Shown: piece after piece, positions 1-8,051 of the stretch
Position numbering within the stretch: position 1 is the first letter of the stretch
Layout of the letters: every line of letters begins with the position of its first letter
Assembly (NCBI GenBank): GCA_946498095.1
Contig: CAMMMX010000017.1
Coordinates: forward strand, 1-64,000
Source of the DNA: an uncultured Clostridia bacterium
GTDB taxonomy: Bacteria > Bacillota > Clostridia > Oscillospirales > Ruminococcaceae
Length of the DNA stretch: 64,000 bases
Reading direction: 5' to 3'
Translations under genes and position numbers: made by a program
Notes under the pieces: model-generated
What the model was told of the DNA's origin: nothing
Databases searched by the model: none
What the model saw: the letters and a program-made list of their open reading frames with translations, nothing else

Positions 1-2
1 CT

Positions 3-113
3 ACCTTCTCGGAAGCCAACGAAATGATTGACCGGTATATCCATTTTTACAACCACGAGCGCATCCAGCTTAAGACTGGAGAGGCGCCGCTTACGCGACG
101 CCTCTCCGCCTAA
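3..113 (+). CDS. IS3-family transposase (OrfB), C-terminal end, partial
   Basis: The window opens inside this reading frame, so only the last 36 residues are visible. They include the run RYIHFYNHERIQLKTGEAPL, which matches the end of the DDE integrase core of IS3-family OrfB transposases (the usual tail is YNxxRxQxxLxxxxPxxxR). The frame ends with TAA at 111-113. A candidate terminal inverted repeat lies about 30 bases downstream. The upstream part, including the DDE residues, is outside the window, so activity cannot be judged. Confidence 0.8.
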   Translation, partial: TFSEANEMIDRYIHFYNHERIQLKTGEAPLTRRLSA

Positions 114-141
114 AACATAATATTTCCTACCAGGGGCTTTT

Positions 142-171
142 TGTACTGTCCGCACAATCTGGGGCGGTTCA
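142..171. repeat. Probable right terminal inverted repeat of the IS3-family element
   Basis: Read from outside inward on the minus strand, this stretch starts TGAACCGCCCC and ends GGACAGTACA. That is the TGA-initial, C-rich form common for IS3-family ends in Firmicutes. Its distance from the transposase stop (28 bases) is normal for that family. The partner left end is outside the window, so this is assigned by position and style only. Confidence 0.45.
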
Positions 172-441
172 AATTTCATTTTTATCAGGTATCTTGTTTG
201 TAACACAAACTCACATCGAATGTTCATAACGGATTTGAGTTATAGATACTTAATTTTTTTGTATCGATCCGTTTTCCCGATGTAGGAAGCAGAATTTTGT
301 ACACTTCAAACTAGAAAAAATATTTGCCACTCTCATTTGTTCTCATTCAGAAACGTTTTTGGGGAATAGTAATTTTGATAACAGTCAAAACATATGCCTG
401 CCAATTCAAGCAGACAATTATATGGATTCCGGTGTATATGA

Positions 442-483
442 AAATCTTTCCTGCAAACGACATACAGCTCGCAGGAAAGATTT
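442..483 (-). terminator. Hairpin terminator at the end of the redox operon
   Basis: A perfect 13-bp stem (AAATCTTTCCTGC with GCAGGAAAGATTT) has a 16-base loop. On the minus strand it lies downstream of the DUF4405 gene and the response-regulator remnant and is followed by a short T-rich run. On the plus strand it is also followed by T-rich sequence, so it may work in both directions. Confidence 0.55.
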
Positions 484-500
484 GTTTTATATATTGATTT

Positions 501-795
501 CTAAACGATATCAACCTCACGAATGCTCTCAATCACAATTATCGAAGAGCACTCTGGGTTCATAACGCTCTACGAAGATTGCGAACATGATTGGCCTACG
601 GTATCCCCTTCATTCCCCGATGGCAGGTCGTTCCATGTCTTATCATAGATTTGTGCGTATGTAAGGCCACGATCTCTATGTGTTGCCAACAAACAAAGTG
701 AATCGTACAGCTTGGACGATTAATTGATCTCTTGACCGCTGCAGATATTCCTTCGACCGTTAAAGTTGATTTCTAAGCCAGAGAGTGATAATGTT
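501..795 (-). pseudogene. Remnant of an OmpR-type response regulator, winged-helix domain
   Basis: Translating the minus strand across frames gives pieces that line up in order with an OmpR/PhoB C-terminal domain: LSGLEINFNGRR, then LYDSLCLLATH, then AQIYDKTWNDLPSGN, then NHVRNLRRAL in a shifted frame, then IESIREV. An in-frame TAA follows the first piece, a frameshift precedes NHVRNLRRAL, and more stops follow. The receiver domain is absent. It lies directly after the DUF4405 gene stop. This is a decayed fragment, not a working gene. Family assignment is by motif order only. Confidence 0.6.
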
Positions 796-798
796 GGC

Positions 799-1524
799 TT
801 ACATTTCGAAAAACGATTGCGTATTTTTTCTCATTTCTGTCCTCCTCCTGTTTTTGTTTCTGCGTTTACATAGTTTCGACCCATAATGGGCAATCAAGAT
901 ACAAAGCCCCATTAATGCAAGATAGTCTGCATAAAACAAAATTTTTGATTCGTCGTAGTTTAAAAATACAAACTCACTTTTTAAAAATAAATAGGTGAAA
1001 AAATCTCTTTTTACGAAAGCAAAGACACCATACCCTGCAATCAATATTCCGATTGAGAATAACATAACTGAACAGACTTTTGGAGTCTGTTTAAGAGGGG
1101 AGTTTTTCCTCAGCATCCCTATAATCATATTCCAATGCAGACCCAAATGCAAGCTCGTAAGGATAAAGCCCCAATATGCACCGAGAATATGAACCCTTCG
1201 GGCAACAGACATACCGCCGTTTATCGGTAGAAAGTCAAAAACATAACGCGACATAACCATACCGCTGTACATTTGGGCAAGCATTGCAAACAAGGAGAGA
1301 AAAGCCATACAAAGCGTTAAAATACGCATTGCTGGATATTTCCCCTTGAAAATGTTTTTATGCCAGTTTAAATTGAGAATGTGATGGGCGAAAAATAGAA
1401 TCAGCATGCCGGCACCCACCCATTCATGAAGCGCTTCTCCCCAAAACTGATAGCCCATTAGGAATAGCAGGGAGAGTGTCATTAAAATGTCAACGGTTAA
1501 CTTGAGGGCAGCTTTTGGTTTCAT
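799..1524 (-). CDS. DUF4405 / cytochrome b561-like membrane protein
   Basis: A 241-residue integral membrane protein with about six hydrophobic segments. Conserved histidines sit within or at the ends of helices (HEWVGAGMLILFFAHHILN and later HILGAYWGFILTSLHLGLHW), the pattern of DUF4405 proteins and related b-type haem membrane anchors. The basic C-terminus (KLCKRRNKNRRR) should be cytoplasmic. The start overlaps the stop of the upstream gene by 4 bases, which implies translational coupling. With an aldo/keto reductase and an AhpD-like protein upstream, a role in membrane electron transfer is plausible. Haem binding is inferred from spaced histidines, and no substrate can be named. Confidence 0.75.
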   Translation of the reverse strand: MKPKAALKLTVDILMTLSLLFLMGYQFWGEALHEWVGAGMLILFFAHHILNLNWHKNIFKGKYPAMRILTLCMAFLSLFAMLAQMYSGMVMSRYVFDFLPINGGMSVARRVHILGAYWGFILTSLHLGLHWNMIIGMLRKNSPLKQTPKVCSVMLFSIGILIAGYGVFAFVKRDFFTYLFLKSEFVFLNYDESKILFYADYLALMGLCILIAHYGSKLCKRRNKNRRRTEMRKNTQSFFEM

Positions 1525-2207
1525 TCCTCCACCGCCTTATTTAGACAGCTAATGGCGTTCAAACTGCGGGGATAACCGATATAAGGCAGACACTGCGAAA
1601 CGACTTTCAAGAGAAAATCTTTATCGTTTCCCATATTTATATTACCTTTTGCATGGGCAATCAGCTGTGGTTCACACCCGCCCTGCGCCATGAGGAAACA
1701 AAAGGTAATTAACTCACGCTCTGCAAGAGAAAGCCCCTTACGGGTGTAATAGTCGCCGAAGCAGTTTGCCGCAAGCCAGCGATTAATATGTCCTGTTTTC
1801 CAAGCCTCTTTCATATATGAACCGAATATTTCTACCTGCGCCTCAATGCCTTTTTCAAGTCTATCTTCAAGAGTAGTCGTCGCTTGTCCGTCAAGCGGAA
1901 GCTGAACGCCCCTCTTAGTCAATATTGCATTGGTAACATTCAAAAAAGGTAGCATTCTACCGTAACCCAAGTAGTCGACCGCCTGATAAACAATTTCTTT
2001 GGCGGTTATGGGTGTGATACCGTTTTCCAGTGCTTTGGGAAGCATTTCTAGATAGGCGTCCACTCCGCCGCAACCGATGAGTGTTGCTAAAATCGCCGTA
2101 TAGCGTGTTTTTTCGTCTAACTGCTGATTTTCCTCGTTCGGAACCTCGAGAAAAGCAAAATGCTCAAAGCGTTCTGTAAATTCGGGGTCTGTTCTATGCA
2201 AATCCAT
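1521..2207 (-). CDS. Carboxymuconolactone decarboxylase (AhpD-like) family protein
   Basis: A 228-residue soluble protein with two tandem CMD-type halves: ATLIGCGGVDAYLEML followed by an EIVYQAVDYLGYGRMLPFLN segment, then a second half with ITFCFLMAQGGCEPQ and AKGNINMG. The redox CxxC of true AhpD is not evident, so this is closer to the CMD proteins found beside aldo/keto reductases and flavodoxins. It sits 14 bases downstream of the aldo/keto reductase and overlaps the DUF4405 gene. The exact reaction is unknown. Family placement is firm, function is not. Confidence 0.8.
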   Translation of the reverse strand: MDLHRTDPEFTERFEHFAFLEVPNEENQQLDEKTRYTAILATLIGCGGVDAYLEMLPKALENGITPITAKEIVYQAVDYLGYGRMLPFLNVTNAILTKRGVQLPLDGQATTTLEDRLEKGIEAQVEIFGSYMKEAWKTGHINRWLAANCFGDYYTRKGLSLAERELITFCFLMAQGGCEPQLIAHAKGNINMGNDKDFLLKVVSQCLPYIGYPRSLNAISCLNKAVEE

Positions 2208-2221
2208 TTCACTTTCTCCTT

Positions 2222-3259
2222 TCAGATTTTCTGATTGCCGGTGGACCAGACGTGCTGTTCTTTTGCCGCAGCAGGCGTGTTTTGTGCCATAACCCCAACC
2301 AATTTATGCGGGACATAGGGTTCTTCCAAAAATGCAAGCTCTTCAGCAGTTAAGCTAAGTTCGACAGCTTTTGTAGCCCCCTCAATGTGATGAGGGTTCG
2401 TTGCACCCACGACAGGAGCAGTCACCTTTGTAAGCAGCCAAGCAATGGCGATTTCCGTCATAGAAGCGCTGTGTTTCTCTGCAAGCTGCGCTACACGGTC
2501 AATGATAATACCATCTTGTTCTGCGGTGGAATCATATTTCAACCTTGCATAGCTGTCCTCCTGCAAACGCTTGGAGGTTTCGCCGGGATGTTTGGAAAGC
2601 CGTCCCCCTGCAAGTGCGCTGTACGGTGTCATTGCTATGTTATCTTCTCGACAGAACTTTGCCATTTCTCGTTCTTCCTCACGAAAAATGAGGTTATAGT
2701 GTCCTTGCACCGATACGAATTTTGCGAATCCTTCTTTTTCGGCAAGTGCGTTTGCCTTTGCAAGCTGATAGGCAAAACAGTTGGAAATGCCGATATAACG
2801 GACTTTGCCCGCTTTAATAACCTTGTCCAACCCCTCCAGAATATCGTAAAGAGGCGTTGCGTAATCCCACATATGATAGATATATAAATCCACATAATCC
2901 GTACCGAGATTTTGAAGGCTTTTATCCAGCATTTTTTCGATGTGCTGCTGCCCGGTAATGCCGCTGTCAATTTCTTCTAAAGTGCGGGGAAGAAATTTGG
3001 TTGCTACAACCACTTCATTTCGATTTACAAAATCTTTGAGGGCACGGCCGAGATACTGCTCGCTTGTTCCGCTTTGATAAGCGATTGCCGTATCAAAAAA
3101 ATTCATACCAAGTTCTAAGCCTTTTTTGATAATTTCGCGGGAATGAGCTTCATCAACCGTCCAACTGTGCTGACCGTTTCCGGGTTCTCCGAATCCCATG
3201 CACCCCATACAAATACGGGATATATTGAGGTCTGAATTTCCTAATTTTGTGTATTCCAT
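2222..3259 (-). CDS. Aldo/keto reductase
   Basis: A 345-residue NADPH-dependent oxidoreductase with a TIM-barrel fold. The catalytic tetrad is readable: Asp56 and Tyr61 in FFDTAIAY, Lys88 in VVATK, and His129 in YIYH. The C-terminal part carries the cofactor-binding region (TKVTAPVVGATNPHHIEGA). Length and motif spacing are normal for the family, so the gene looks intact. It lies in the minus-strand redox locus, 163 bases downstream of a broken acetyltransferase gene and 14 bases upstream of the CMD gene. The carbonyl substrate cannot be predicted. Confidence 0.9.
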   Translation of the reverse strand: MEYTKLGNSDLNISRICMGCMGFGEPGNGQHSWTVDEAHSREIIKKGLELGMNFFDTAIAYQSGTSEQYLGRALKDFVNRNEVVVATKFLPRTLEEIDSGITGQQHIEKMLDKSLQNLGTDYVDLYIYHMWDYATPLYDILEGLDKVIKAGKVRYIGISNCFAYQLAKANALAEKEGFAKFVSVQGHYNLIFREEEREMAKFCREDNIAMTPYSALAGGRLSKHPGETSKRLQEDSYARLKYDSTAEQDGIIIDRVAQLAEKHSASMTEIAIAWLLTKVTAPVVGATNPHHIEGATKAVELSLTAEELAFLEEPYVPHKLVGVMAQNTPAAAKEQHVWSTGNQKI

Positions 3260-3421
3260 ATTGTTCTCTCCTTATGCACCTGAAAAAACACGTACGATAC
3301 CGAAACGAGTTTTTCGTCGATGTTTCGCTGTTTTGCCCCAAATTACTGTACTTTTACGGCGCTTTCCGGTTTGGCAGTGATGTCCCGTCTAGGAATCATT
3401 GTAATATCAATATGCGGAATA

Positions 3422-3947
3422 CTATCGTTCTCTCTCTATCATCTTTTTTACCTTACAAGGGTTTCCACAGGCGACTGTATTGGCGGGAATGGATTTTGTA
3501 ACCACGCTGCCTGCGCCGATCACAGCGTTATCTCCGGTGGTAACGCCCGGTGGGATAATCGCTCTACCTCCAATCCAAACATGATTGCCAATGACTCTGC
3601 AGGAGCTGTTTTCGTGTGAATTGCCGATTGTCCTGATTCGTCTGTGTAGACACGTTCGTCTGCCATAGGAGGGTGAACGGCGGTATCAATTTGTACGTCT
3701 GGACCGAGCAAGGTGTTTTCACCGATTGTGATTTTGCCAGTGTCTAAAAGCGTGCGGTTCATATGGATAAGGCTGCCTGAACCGAGGGAAACAATACAGC
3801 CGTAGTCAACGAATATCGGTTGATTGACCCGGATACTTTCTCTGCCACGCATGAAATCTTTTGTATCATTATTGAACTGAGCGTGTGAAGTTCCACATCC
3901 CTTGTGTCGTAAAACTTACCGCAAAGTATCTTTTCTTTTTCCGTCAT
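3422..3947 (-). pseudogene. Broken maltose/galactoside O-acetyltransferase (LbH fold)
   Basis: The start reads MTEKEKILCGKFYDTRD, the typical N-terminus of Maa/LacA-type sugar O-acetyltransferases. The frame then changes and reads VNQPIFVDYG..GKITIGENTLLGPDVQI, and changes again to NHVWIGGRAIIPPGV..NAVIGAGSVVTK before TAG at 3422-3424. Together these cover the left-handed beta-helix and the acetyl-CoA-binding loop, but at least two frameshifts and a missing N-terminal stretch prevent one continuous protein. It begins 6 bases after the flavodoxin stop, so it belonged to the same operon. Confidence 0.8.
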
Positions 3948-3953
3948 ACGCCC

Positions 3954-4184
3954 TCAGTTTTCCAGAATACTGTTTAACCAAATTTGAAGCCCCTGATCCG
4001 TAATACGGTTTAATATTTTTCCCTCTTTCCAGTTTGCAGTCGGGCAAAGAGTTCTTAGCACCTCTACGGTTTTACCCATTCTGCTACCGCCGGAAGTGGC
4101 GAAGGGGATGAGCGTTTTTCCCGAAAAATCATAGCTTTCCAAAAAAGTATTGATAATGGTCGGGGCAACATACCACCAAATCGG
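3954..4184 (-). pseudogene. Flavodoxin lipoprotein gene, 3' half (displaced by the 12-kb insertion)
   Basis: This stretch encodes PIWWYVAPTIINTFLESYDF and the rest of a flavodoxin-fold C-terminus (FATSGGSRMG), ending at 3954. It has no start or ribosome-binding site of its own. The other half lies at 16241-16666 and ends in VGF exactly where this half begins. Joined through the shared CC dinucleotide they give one 218-residue frame. The 12-kb element between them therefore split a single gene. Confidence 0.85.
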
Positions 4185-4188
4185 ATAT

Positions 4189-4202
4189 TAAAATGTAGCC
4201 CG
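4189..4202 (+). repeat. Left inverted end of the 12-kb element
   Basis: TAAAATGTAGCCCG starts 4 bases inside the left junction. Its inverted partner at 16225-16238 reads TAAAATGGAGCAGG on the minus strand, with 11 of 14 positions matching. The 4-base offset (ATAT) exists only on this side, an asymmetry expected if a short non-homologous coupling sequence was carried in. Confidence 0.65.
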
Positions 4203-4368
4203 TCCTCTCCAGCCCTTGAAAACACTGGGCTTAACGGCTTACACAAGTGTGTTTTCTGTTCTTTTTAGTAGCATATTGCTCCGACCTTTCCCATTTATTG
4301 TACTCTGGTTTACCCGTTTATACAAATACCTATGTTTAATGCTTTTCCATACGTTTTGTGAATGATAA

Positions 4369-4397
4369 GAGACAGCGGTTGGTTGATCCGCTGTCTC
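4369..4397 (-). terminator. Terminator after the recombinase operon
   Basis: A perfect 10-bp stem (GAGACAGCGG with CCGCTGTCTC) has a 9-base loop and lies 26 bases downstream of the TnpC-like gene stop on the minus strand. The following run is only moderately T-rich (TTATCATT), so efficiency may be modest. Confidence 0.6.
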
Positions 4398-4422
4398 TAT
4401 GTATTTTCCTATATTTTATTTT

Positions 4423-4806
4423 TTACAGGTTTCGAAATTCACTCCGGCTTTTCTTGCTGATAATCTTCTGCAATCTCTGATTTTCAGCATGGAGTGCCTG
4501 ATTTTCCTGCCGGAGTCGGAAAATTTCTTCTTGAAGGAGATCTATCCGTCCTTCCATTGCTTTGTCTAAAATGCCTCTGCGGGGATTTATGGTTCCGGCC
4601 TGCTGTTCCATAGCCCGGTCAATCTCAGCCCTCACGATGGGATTCTTATAGAAGAATCCTCTGGAAGCGCCTGTCATTTTTACGAGCTGCGGAACCGATA
4701 CCCTCTCTCCCTGATCCAACAGTTTGCGGATTGCCAGTTTCGCCGCAGCAATCTTTTCATCGCTTCGTTCCCGGTTTATTTCAATCATCCTGTCGTATTT
4801 GTTCAT
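4423..4806 (-). CDS. TnpC-like protein (DUF6262 type) of the recombinase module
   Basis: A 127-residue protein with an N-terminal helix-turn-helix-like stretch (RVSVPQLVKMTGASRGFFYKNP) and a C-terminal coiled coil rich in Leu, Gln and Glu (LQEEIFRLRQENQALHAENQ). This is the layout of Tn554 TnpC and DUF6262 proteins, which assist and orient transposition by TnpA and TnpB. The ATG at 4806 is preferred because GGGGTG lies 6 bases upstream. The gene overlaps the end of the recombinase upstream by 26 bases, suggesting coupled translation. Confidence 0.78.
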   Translation of the reverse strand: MNKYDRMIEINRERSDEKIAAAKLAIRKLLDQGERVSVPQLVKMTGASRGFFYKNPIVRAEIDRAMEQQAGTINPRRGILDKAMEGRIDLLQEEIFRLRQENQALHAENQRLQKIISKKSRSEFRNL

Positions 4807-6289
4807 ATTCTTCACCCCATCCATCTAAATTTGCGAGCAGGATTCTGGTCTGTTGTTCCCGTGCTTTTCGGGTTTCTTCAGCCAGAAGTTGATTACTCAT
4901 TTTTCTGTAATGCTTTACTGCGCTTATGTTTTTATGCCCCAGAAGTTTTGCTATCGTCCAGTCATCCAGATGCATTTCTGTCAACTTAACTCCGTAAGAC
5001 CGCCGGAACATATGGGAACTGAATTTAAACAGTTTCCCATCATCATCCCGCAGATCTTCACTTTTTATCAACCGCAGCACCTTGTGCTTTATGGTTGTAT
5101 ATTGAAGCGGGCGGCTGGGAGCTTTGGCATCCACGAAGATATACTCGGTTTTACCATACTGATCGTAAGTACAATCGATAGCTTTCTGGATCAGAGCTGC
5201 CAATTCTGCACTGATAGGCTTTTCGAATGTTCGTGTTTTTACCTGATCAATCCGGATAATATCCAGCCCGTTTCTCTTTGACAGGCAGTCTGTATGCAGT
5301 GTCAGCGTATCAGAGATTCTTGTACCAAGCATTTGGTGGATTACCATACATCGTGCAATCTGGACATCCAGCTTTGTAATATGGGCGTTCAGCCGCTTCA
5401 GTTCCTCATCGGAATAGGATCGGAATACTGGCTGCACTTCCGGCGGGATATCTGTGTTGATGAATAAGGATTCCAGATGGCTGTATCCATATAGTTTGCC
5501 GATACTTTCCAATACTGCCCTCAGTTTCAGAATGTCATCGCTGTTTCCTCTGCCGGATGAACCATTGGTGTTGATATAGACAAGATATTCTTCCAACAGA
5601 TCCCGGTCAACATCGGCGCAGGAATTGATCTTTACGCCTTTCTCCATCAGGTATCCGGAAAACTTCCGGATGGAAGTCAGCTCCCGTTTCACGGTTCCGA
5701 TTTTTTCATATTTTATATGCAGGAAAATTGCCTGTTTCACTTCCTCCCTTAGACCTTCCTGCAAGATTCCGGTAAAATCCAGAGTTTCCGTTTTATAAAT
5801 CGGATTTTCTTTAATAGGGATATCCAGTTTTTTCAGAGCCCATATATCCTTTTCCCGCTCCGGTCGCATATCCTCCGGCTGAATGAAACGCAGGAAGCGT
5901 TTCAGGTGCTGAAGCACAGGAGCATCCGTCCGGCATATCGTTCCATACAAAGTTTCCTTCTCTTTATAAAATGGGATACCATTCTGCAGCATCCATATCT
6001 TTAACAGTTCGATCCATTTGGATGGCTGCCAGCCGAGGAAGCTGTCAGGTATGTTTTTTCGCAATTGAAGGGCTTTGCACACCTGATGGTAATATGTCTT
6101 ATCATGGCAGATGGTGTTCAGCGACACCTGGCCGCCCCTGTACAGGAAGTAGCATCTGTATTCTTCCCGCATGGTTTCTTTGGGAAGAAAGGAAAGGTCA
6201 ATAAAATTACTTTTTCCGATGGCTCTTTGCGGCAGATTTCCGGAAGTTTCATAGCATGCCAACTCCCAATAGTACAATCTATTTTCCAT
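4781..6289 (-). CDS. Tyrosine recombinase, third of the trio
   Basis: A 502-residue tyrosine recombinase. The catalytic set is complete: Arg in MLGTRISDTLTL, His-x-x-Arg in SSHMFRRSYG, His in LGHKNIS and the nucleophile Tyr in AVKHYRKM. A long N-terminal core-binding region comes before the catalytic half. AAAGGAGG lies 5 bases before the ATG. It overlaps the upstream recombinase gene by 11 bases and the TnpC-like gene by 26, so all four form one operon. In Tn554 only two recombinases are present. This gene and the 585-residue one both resemble the larger TnpB type, and which is the true equivalent cannot be settled by eye. Confidence 0.85.
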   Translation of the reverse strand: MENRLYYWELACYETSGNLPQRAIGKSNFIDLSFLPKETMREEYRCYFLYRGGQVSLNTICHDKTYYHQVCKALQLRKNIPDSFLGWQPSKWIELLKIWMLQNGIPFYKEKETLYGTICRTDAPVLQHLKRFLRFIQPEDMRPEREKDIWALKKLDIPIKENPIYKTETLDFTGILQEGLREEVKQAIFLHIKYEKIGTVKRELTSIRKFSGYLMEKGVKINSCADVDRDLLEEYLVYINTNGSSGRGNSDDILKLRAVLESIGKLYGYSHLESLFINTDIPPEVQPVFRSYSDEELKRLNAHITKLDVQIARCMVIHQMLGTRISDTLTLHTDCLSKRNGLDIIRIDQVKTRTFEKPISAELAALIQKAIDCTYDQYGKTEYIFVDAKAPSRPLQYTTIKHKVLRLIKSEDLRDDDGKLFKFSSHMFRRSYGVKLTEMHLDDWTIAKLLGHKNISAVKHYRKMSNQLLAEETRKAREQQTRILLANLDGWGEEYEQIRQDD

Positions 6290-8036
6290 CTCTGCCTCCT
6301 TTCTTTCTCAAACCAGCCGCCAGATTATGTTCCGGCTTTTGGAAAAATCCCATATTCTCTTTTGCAATCTTTTTGGGCATGTAGTCTATATACTGTTCTG
6401 TCATTTCCAGATAATCATGTCCCAGGTAATCCCGTACTCCCTGTATGGATACGCCATTGTCATAAAGCATCGTTGCCACTGTATGGCGGTAATCATGGGA
6501 CTGGAACAGGTAATCCCCGCCGTCAATCTCATGGTCTTCGCAGAACTTTTTCATCTGATGACGGAAAGTCATGCTCCGGTAAGGGCCGCCGTTTTTGTTC
6601 GTAAACAGGTAGTCATCCGGCCCGATCTGGTGGGTTTTGATATAAACTTCCATGATCCTATACAGGCCCTCTGCTATGGGAATCCGCTTATAATTCTTCA
6701 TCTTTACCTGATACACCTGAATCCAGGTATCATGGTTCTGGCGATAATAGGCATTTCCCTTCAGGGTACATATCTCGCTGATCCGCAGGCCCAGACACCA
6801 GAGATGGAGGTACATGCAGCGAAGATGATCCGGGAGCAGATGCAGCTTACCCAACACTTCTTCGCAGACCTCCGGTAAAACGCTCCGGTCATGATGTTTG
6901 ACGATTATCTTTTTTTGATAAAGCTCTGGCTGGAACGGCATCGTTCCCCGATAATTTCGGGCGATGAGGAACCGGAAGAAATGATTCAGCCCGGATATAT
7001 ATGCATTAAAGGATTTTGCGGAAATCCCGCTTTCCTGCAATTCACCGAGGTAATCTTCAATCTGTTTTGTCGTACAGCTTGCGGCATCCTGACCTTGTTC
7101 CGATAAACGTACCAGGAAACGCTCCAACAGGCAGTATCTTGTCGTTATCGTGCTGATGGCCTGACCGGTAACGCCGATCTGGTATTTCATATATTCCTTG
7201 GCGTACCTGCGGTTTTCCTTGTGACTGATCTCTGTGAAGGACACACTAGTCACTGAACTGCTCCGATTCAGCCGATGCTCCGCAATTCTCAATCCATCCA
7301 GGTACCAGATATTCGCCTGCCAGTTAATCTGTGCATTATGCAGGAAGACTGTTTTCCGGCATAAATTCAGGATCGCAAGCATCTGGTGTTTATAAGTTTC
7401 GCTGGGAGCGTGTTCGGTCAGATAAGAGTTGAACATCTGCTCCTGTGTCAAGTCCATATCCTCAATATCCTGGATCTCCTGCTCGGTACAAAAGTCGTAC
7501 AGATATTGAAGTCCAGTCAATCGTTGCCTCCGTTTGATCGGATTTTTCGTAATGGCAAGGATTTCATTCAATGTTGTAAAAACCTGTTCTTTTACATGCC
7601 ATGCACAGGGTTTTGTGAAATCCCAGACCATATTAGACCGGTTCCTGACGGAATCCAGTTCCATCGCCAGTTCCTGATCCGGATGATAGGGAAGGAACAG
7701 AATTGTTTCTTCCAGCCGCCACCGGCATTGGTTCTTTCCCGCCAGGGTTTTCATTCGTCTGCGGATATCCGCCTGTTTTGTCCTGTCATACGCAAGGAGA
7801 TAACGGTCAGCCGATTGGATCTGGCAGGCGGAGAACAGATAGTTCTGATATGCTTTCCGCAGTGGATAGTCCATCTCCAGAATATCCTGAATCCCCATTT
7901 CTGCCAGGAACTTCTTCAGCCGGCTTTTGGCGGTTTTAGCTACATCTTCGCAGGAATCAATGGTTTCAATGATCTGCTCCGGCAACGCTTTTGGCTTTTC
8001 TTCCTGTCGCCATTCCCGTATTGCGTAGGCAGGCAT
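6279..8036 (-). CDS. Tyrosine recombinase, second of the trio (TnpB-like)
   Basis: A 585-residue protein. Its C-terminal catalytic domain has Arg in WCLGLRISEICTL, HDYRH for the His-x-x-Arg box, LGHDYLEMT, and the Tyr nucleophile in EQYIDYM. The N-terminal 250 or so residues are an extended, helix-rich DNA-binding region, as in the large TnpB recombinases of Tn554-type elements. The start ATG at 8036 has GGGAGGTGATAGAAA just upstream. It begins 15 bases after the first recombinase and overlaps the third by 11 bases. Confidence 0.85.
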   Translation of the reverse strand: MPAYAIREWRQEEKPKALPEQIIETIDSCEDVAKTAKSRLKKFLAEMGIQDILEMDYPLRKAYQNYLFSACQIQSADRYLLAYDRTKQADIRRRMKTLAGKNQCRWRLEETILFLPYHPDQELAMELDSVRNRSNMVWDFTKPCAWHVKEQVFTTLNEILAITKNPIKRRQRLTGLQYLYDFCTEQEIQDIEDMDLTQEQMFNSYLTEHAPSETYKHQMLAILNLCRKTVFLHNAQINWQANIWYLDGLRIAEHRLNRSSSVTSVSFTEISHKENRRYAKEYMKYQIGVTGQAISTITTRYCLLERFLVRLSEQGQDAASCTTKQIEDYLGELQESGISAKSFNAYISGLNHFFRFLIARNYRGTMPFQPELYQKKIIVKHHDRSVLPEVCEEVLGKLHLLPDHLRCMYLHLWCLGLRISEICTLKGNAYYRQNHDTWIQVYQVKMKNYKRIPIAEGLYRIMEVYIKTHQIGPDDYLFTNKNGGPYRSMTFRHQMKKFCEDHEIDGGDYLFQSHDYRHTVATMLYDNGVSIQGVRDYLGHDYLEMTEQYIDYMPKKIAKENMGFFQKPEHNLAAGLRKKGGRDGK

Positions 8037-8051
8037 TTTCTATCACCTCCC

